This document shows, piece by piece, positions 12,418 to 15,537 of a DNA stretch of 15,537 nt (its first letter is position 1; every line of letters starts with the position of its first letter). This stretch comes from an uncultured Collinsella sp. (lineage in GTDB: Bacteria; Actinomycetota; Coriobacteriia; Coriobacteriales; Coriobacteriaceae). Under the pieces are notes generated by a model, which worked only from the letters and a program-made list of their open reading frames with translations, had not been told where the DNA came from and ran no database searches. Both the position numbers and the translations under genes were made by a program. Location of the stretch: NCBI GenBank assembly GCA_902494245.1, contig CABUSR010000040.1:1-15537 (forward strand). Direction: 5' to 3'.

Positions 12418-14094
12418 ATGGCTGATTCTATGTTCCACCAGCCCGTTATGGGTCGTCGCGCCTTTGTTGGCGGCACCCTCGCTGCGAGCTCCATGGCTTT
12501 TCTTGCCGCATGCGGCAAGAAGGGCGGCGACACTTCCGGTTCTGAGTCCGGTTCGACGCTGAACTTCTACATCAACAACCCGGTCTGCATCGACCCCTAC
12601 AATGTCCAGGAGGACCAGGGCACTCAGGTCGAGTACCAGCTCTTTGACGCTCTGACCACTTATGACGCCGAGAAGGGCGAAATCGTTCCGCTGGCTTGCG
12701 AGTCCTTCGAGGCCAACGACGACGCCACCGAGTTCACCTTCAAGATCAAGAAGGCCAAGTTCCACAACGGTGACGACGTTACCTCCAAGTCCTTCAAGCT
12801 CGGTTGGGAGCGTCTGGTTAATCCCAAGTCTGCTGTTGCCGTTGAGTACACTCCTTCCGAGGTCTCCTATCACCTTTCCATGGTCGAGGGATATGACGAT
12901 CTGCTTGCCGGTAACGCTACCGAGCTCAGCGGTGTTACCTGCCCCGACGATGAGACCCTCGTCGTCAAGCTGTCTTCCGCTTACGCCGACTTCCCCTTCG
13001 TCGCCTCTCACCCGGCTCTGGCCCCGGTTCCCGAGTGCGCCGAGTCCGATGTCAAGAGCTTCTACCTTGCACCGGTCGGTAACGGCCCGTTCATGATGGA
13101 CGGCAAGTGGGAGGATGGTCAGGAGATCAACCTCAAGAAGTTCGACGATTACTATGGCGACAAGGCCAAGATCGATGGCATCCACTTCCAGGTCATCAAG
13201 GACATGGAGACCGCTTACAAGGAGTTCCAGGCCGGTAACCTCGATGTCTGCGACGTTCCCGTTGCTCAGATCGATGCTGCCAAGAAGGATCGTGGCGTGT
13301 CCAAGGACGGCTACACCATGGGCGACGGCGAGCGCATGCTGCTCGGCGCCGAGCCTTCCACCTACTACCTGACCTGCAACAACACGGCCGAGCCGTTCAA
13401 CAACGCCGACCTGCGTAGGGGCATCTCCCTGGCCATCAACCGTGAGGCTATCTGCAAGACCATCTTCAAGGGTACCCGTACCCCCGCCGACGGCATTGTT
13501 CCTCCGGGCATCGATGGCTACAAGGAGGGCGCATGGGAGTTCTGCGCCTACGACGTCGACAAGGCTAACGAGTACCTCGACAAGGTTGCTCCCGCTGACG
13601 CCAACGGCGATCGTGGTATTAACGTGCAGCTGTCCTACAACCAGGACGGTGGCCACAAGGAGATCATGGAGTCCATCATCGGTGACCTTGCCAAGGTGGG
13701 CGTTAACGCTACTTCCGATACCCCCGAGTGGTCTGCCCTGCTCGAGCAGTATCAGAACTTCGACTATCAGTTCGGTCGTCTGGGCTGGATTGCCGACTAC
13801 CCGATCATGGATAACTTCCTGTATCCGCTGTTCCACTCCGACTCCCTCGGTGGCGACAACCGCTCCGGTTACAACAACCCCGCGTTCGACGCCAAGGTCG
13901 ACGAGGCTCGCACCACGGTTGACGACGAAGAGCGCGTCGCTAAGATGCAGGAGGCCGACGCAATGGTCGCTGCCGACTGCCCGGTCATCCCGGTGATGTT
14001 CTACACGCACACCATCGTTGGCTCCGATCGCATCAAGCACCTCTATGTTGATCCGCAGAAGCACGCCGAGCTGGGTACCGCTGAGCTCGCCTAA
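12418..14094 (+). CDS. oppA: Oligopeptide ABC transporter substrate-binding lipoprotein
   Basis: A 558-residue extracellular binding protein of the SBP_bac_5 (OppA/DppA) family, which captures peptides and delivers them to the OppBC channel. The N-terminus has G-R-R-A-F-V-G-G (12-19), a twin-arginine type motif, a short hydrophobic stretch, and the lipobox L-A-A-C with Cys32 as lipid anchor, followed by a Gly/Ser-rich linker (36-46). The mature part starts with a typical S-T-L-N-F-Y-I-N-N-P-V segment, and G-N-G-P-F-M-M-D-G-K (about 221-230) matches the family's G-T-G-P-F motif. ATG 12418 is served by AAGGAGG (12406-12412) with a 5-nt spacer. It heads an operon with oppB and oppC, separated from oppB by 156 nt with two hairpins, which would allow more OppA than membrane subunits. 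Peptide length specificity (oligo or di) cannot be read. Confidence 0.92.
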   Translation: MADSMFHQPVMGRRAFVGGTLAASSMAFLAACGKKGGDTSGSESGSTLNFYINNPVCIDPYNVQEDQGTQVEYQLFDALTTYDAEKGEIVPLACESFEANDDATEFTFKIKKAKFHNGDDVTSKSFKLGWERLVNPKSAVAVEYTPSEVSYHLSMVEGYDDLLAGNATELSGVTCPDDETLVVKLSSAYADFPFVASHPALAPVPECAESDVKSFYLAPVGNGPFMMDGKWEDGQEINLKKFDDYYGDKAKIDGIHFQVIKDMETAYKEFQAGNLDVCDVPVAQIDAAKKDRGVSKDGYTMGDGERMLLGAEPSTYYLTCNNTAEPFNNADLRRGISLAINREAICKTIFKGTRTPADGIVPPGIDGYKEGAWEFCAYDVDKANEYLDKVAPADANGDRGINVQLSYNQDGGHKEIMESIIGDLAKVGVNATSDTPEWSALLEQYQNFDYQFGRLGWIADYPIMDNFLYPLFHSDSLGGDNRSGYNNPAFDAKVDEARTTVDDEERVAKMQEADAMVAADCPVIPVMFYTHTIVGSDRIKHLYVDPQKHAELGTAELA

Positions 14095-14107
14095 GAGTTT
14101 GCAGCTT

Positions 14108-14141
14108 CCGTGAGGGTCAAGTATTTACGTAGACCTCATGG
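14108..14141 (+). other. Hairpin directly after oppA
   Basis: CCGTGAGGGTC (14108-14118) pairs with GACCTCATGG (14132-14141), 10 bp with one wobble and one bulged G, 13-nt loop. There is no T tract. It probably protects the 3' end of the oppA message. Confidence 0.5.
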
Positions 14142-14190
14142 GAAACATACAGTTCTCCCTAACCTGGGGTAAACTGGCTGATGGTAATTT

Positions 14191-14223
14191 TGGGATGCCG
14201 GTCTGGCGATCGGCATCCCATTT
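14191..14223 (+). terminator. Hairpin between oppA and oppB (weak terminator or stabiliser)
   Basis: TGGGATGCCG (14191-14200) pairs perfectly with CGGCATCCCA (14211-14220), 10 bp, loop GTCTGGCGAT, followed by only TTT. With such a short T tract, partial termination or mRNA protection is more likely than full termination. Confidence 0.5.
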
Positions 14224-14250
14224 AGGTTAATCCCTAGATAGGGGAGTGGT

Positions 14251-15288
14251 ATGGGTAAGTACATCGTTAAACGTGTGCTTCAGTTCATCCCGGTATTTTT
14301 GGGCGTTACGCTGATTCTGTTCGCCCTCCAGAATATCGTGCCGGGAGATCCGATCAAGCTGATCGGTGGAGACAAGGCTCTGTCCCCCGAGGTGGAGCTT
14401 CAGCTTCGCGTCCGCTATCACCTGGTCCAGTCGGACGAGGACGGCAACGCGATCCTTGACGAGAACGGCGACCCCGTTCAAACGTCGCTCGTGGACCGTT
14501 ACTTGTATTACATGAACGGCCTGCTTCATGGCGATCTGGGCAATTCGTATCAGCGCAAGCTGCCGGTTACGGAAATCTTTGCCCAGAAGTATCCGTATAC
14601 GGTCAAACTTGCCGCGTGCGCCATCGTGCTCGAGGCAATTATGGGTATCGGTGCGGGTATCATTTCGGCGGTAAAGCGTTATTCCTTCTGGGATATTTTG
14701 GTAACGCTCACCACGTCGATCCTCGTTGCGGTCCCGGCCTTCTGGCTCGGTATGTTGCTGCAGCTGTTCTTTGGCGTCATCCTCAAGGACGCCACGGGTG
14801 GTGCAATCTCCATGCCGATCTCGGGTGCCGGCGGTTCCAGCTCTCAGTATCAGGATTGGATGCACTATGTGCTTCCGACCATTACGCTGGCTTCGGTTTC
14901 GACCGCTTATGCTGCGCGCATCATGCGCTCGCAGCTGCTTGACGTCATGAACCAGGATTACATCCGTACGGCAAAGGCCAAGGGTCTCTCCAATCGCGCG
15001 ATCATCATCAAGCATGCGCTTAAGAATGCACTCATCCCCGTCGTTACCTATATTGGTGTCGACTTTGGCGGCATGCTTTCGGGCGCCATCCTGACCGAGA
15101 CGGTCTTCAACTGGCCCGGTATCGGCTATGAGGTCTATCGCGCCATTAGCATGCGTGACTGGCCCATCGTTATGGGCGGCGTTACGCTCATCGTCGTCGT
15201 CGTCATGGTGATCAACCTGCTCGTCGACATTAGCTATGCATTCCTCGACCCGCGCATCCGCCTTGGCGGTCCGTCGGATAAGGCCTAA
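14251..15288 (+). CDS. oppB: Oligopeptide ABC transporter permease, OppB/DppB type
   Basis: A 345-residue inner-membrane permease. Membrane segments can be seen near residues 9-29, 118-141, 149-175, 205-222, 262-285 and 305-331. The N-terminal K-R-V-L-Q-F-I-P-V and N-I-V-P-G-D-P are typical of OppB. The EAA loop that contacts the ATPase is D-Y-I-R-T-A-K-A-K-G-L (236-246) with H-A-L-K-N-A-L-I-P-V (255-264), and the usual E-T-V-F-N-W-P-G-I-G (283-292) follows. The external loop after segment one holds an acidic stretch (about 60-79, D-E-D-G-N then D-E-N-G-D). GGGGAG (14241-14246) is the ribosome binding site. The oppC start lies 14 bp after the stop. Confidence 0.94.
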   Translation: MGKYIVKRVLQFIPVFLGVTLILFALQNIVPGDPIKLIGGDKALSPEVELQLRVRYHLVQSDEDGNAILDENGDPVQTSLVDRYLYYMNGLLHGDLGNSYQRKLPVTEIFAQKYPYTVKLAACAIVLEAIMGIGAGIISAVKRYSFWDILVTLTTSILVAVPAFWLGMLLQLFFGVILKDATGGAISMPISGAGGSSSQYQDWMHYVLPTITLASVSTAYAARIMRSQLLDVMNQDYIRTAKAKGLSNRAIIIKHALKNALIPVVTYIGVDFGGMLSGAILTETVFNWPGIGYEVYRAISMRDWPIVMGGVTLIVVVVMVINLLVDISYAFLDPRIRLGGPSDKA

Positions 15289-15302
15289 GGGAGGTACGTC
15301 TC

Positions 15303-15537
15303 ATGCAGGAAACTGATTCTCAGTCTCAGGAGCAGGCTACCGCCACCAAGGCCGCATCTGCTCCCGCCAAGTCCCGCACGCTGTGGGGCGACGCTTTTAA
15401 GCGTCTTCGTAAGAACAAGCTCGCCGTTATCGGTGTCTGCTGGATCATCATTGTCGTTGTGGTTGCCCTGACCGCAGATCTGTGGGCTAAGCCCTGGCTC
15501 GGTTCGCCGACGGCTTCCGACTCGACCACCATGGCTC
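15303..15537 (+). CDS. oppC: Oligopeptide ABC transporter permease, OppC/DppC type (5' part)
   Basis: An open frame from ATG 15303, with AAGGGAGG at 15287-15294 and an 8-nt spacer, continues to the window edge without a stop (78 codons). The first 25 residues are Gln/Ala/Lys-rich and hydrophilic. W-G-D-A-F-K-R-L-R-K-N-K-L-A-V-I-G (about 28-44) is the typical OppC start before the first membrane segment, here residues about 41-58. The position after oppB and the N-terminal OppC signature agree. The rest of the gene, and probably oppD and oppF, lie outside. Confidence 0.9.
   Translation, partial: MQETDSQSQEQATATKAASAPAKSRTLWGDAFKRLRKNKLAVIGVCWIIIVVVVALTADLWAKPWLGSPTASDSTTMA

Noticed and set aside
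2965..14064. Long open frames on the minus strand opposite the aldolase, nanK, gap, pgk, gpmI and oppA (up to 555 codons)
   Set aside because: They mirror strongly coded + strand genes with GC-rich third positions, have no family motifs, and show low-complexity G/V/L/D-rich translations expected from the complementary frame.
1..15537. Defence system, prophage, CRISPR or toxin-antitoxin genes
   Set aside because: All open frames with support match metabolic, regulatory, secretion or transport families; no repeats with regular spacers or phage-type genes are present.

Overview
The window looks like chromosomal DNA from a high-GC Gram-positive bacterium, most likely a gut Coriobacteriia member such as Collinsella or a relative. 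The main reason is gene order: rapZ-whiA-gap-pgk-tpiA-...-secG is the classic actinobacterial order, where it usually reads uvrC-rapZ-yvcK-whiA ... gap-pgk-tpiA-secG. GC-rich third positions and a nearby nan cluster fit a gut, mucin-using lifestyle. The genus is inference. All genes found lie on the + strand. I see no rRNA, tRNA, CRISPR array, insertion sequence or integrase.

Region 1 (about 1-4960) is an amino-sugar (sialic acid type) catabolic operon. It holds an AXE1-family carbohydrate esterase, an overlapping degenerate paralog that has lost its nucleophile serine, a DHDPS/N-acetylneuraminate-lyase family aldolase, a ROK sugar kinase (probable ManNAc kinase) and NanE. The inferred path is: remove O-acetyl groups, cleave sialic acid to ManNAc and pyruvate, phosphorylate ManNAc, epimerise to GlcNAc-6P. 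Transporter and sialidase genes are not in the window. Each larger gap in this operon holds a strong imperfect hairpin. Two of them are about 96-98 nt long and are the most unusual non-coding features here.

Region 2 (4960-6833) carries rapZ and whiA, 6 bp apart. The yvcK gene that normally sits between them is absent. A terminator-like hairpin ends directly at the rapZ ribosome binding site.

Region 3 (6834-11762) is the triose part of glycolysis: gap, then a terminator, then the tightly packed pgk-tpiA-gpmI, closed by a strong terminator. The AT-rich gap upstream region holds a perfect 14-bp palindrome, a candidate promoter and a leader hairpin.

Region 4 (11763-12175) is secG with its own probable promoter and terminator. 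Region 5 (12176-15537) is the start of an oligopeptide ABC transporter operon: oppA (a lipoprotein with a twin-arginine signal), oppB, and the first 78 codons of oppC, cut by the window edge.

Most of the coding content is ordinary. The points worth a second look are the esterase/pseudo-esterase pair, the long intercistronic hairpins, the unusual active-site residues in the aldolase and the ROK kinase, and the placement of a GlcNAc-6P-producing operon directly upstream of rapZ, whose E. coli homolog senses glucosamine-6P.
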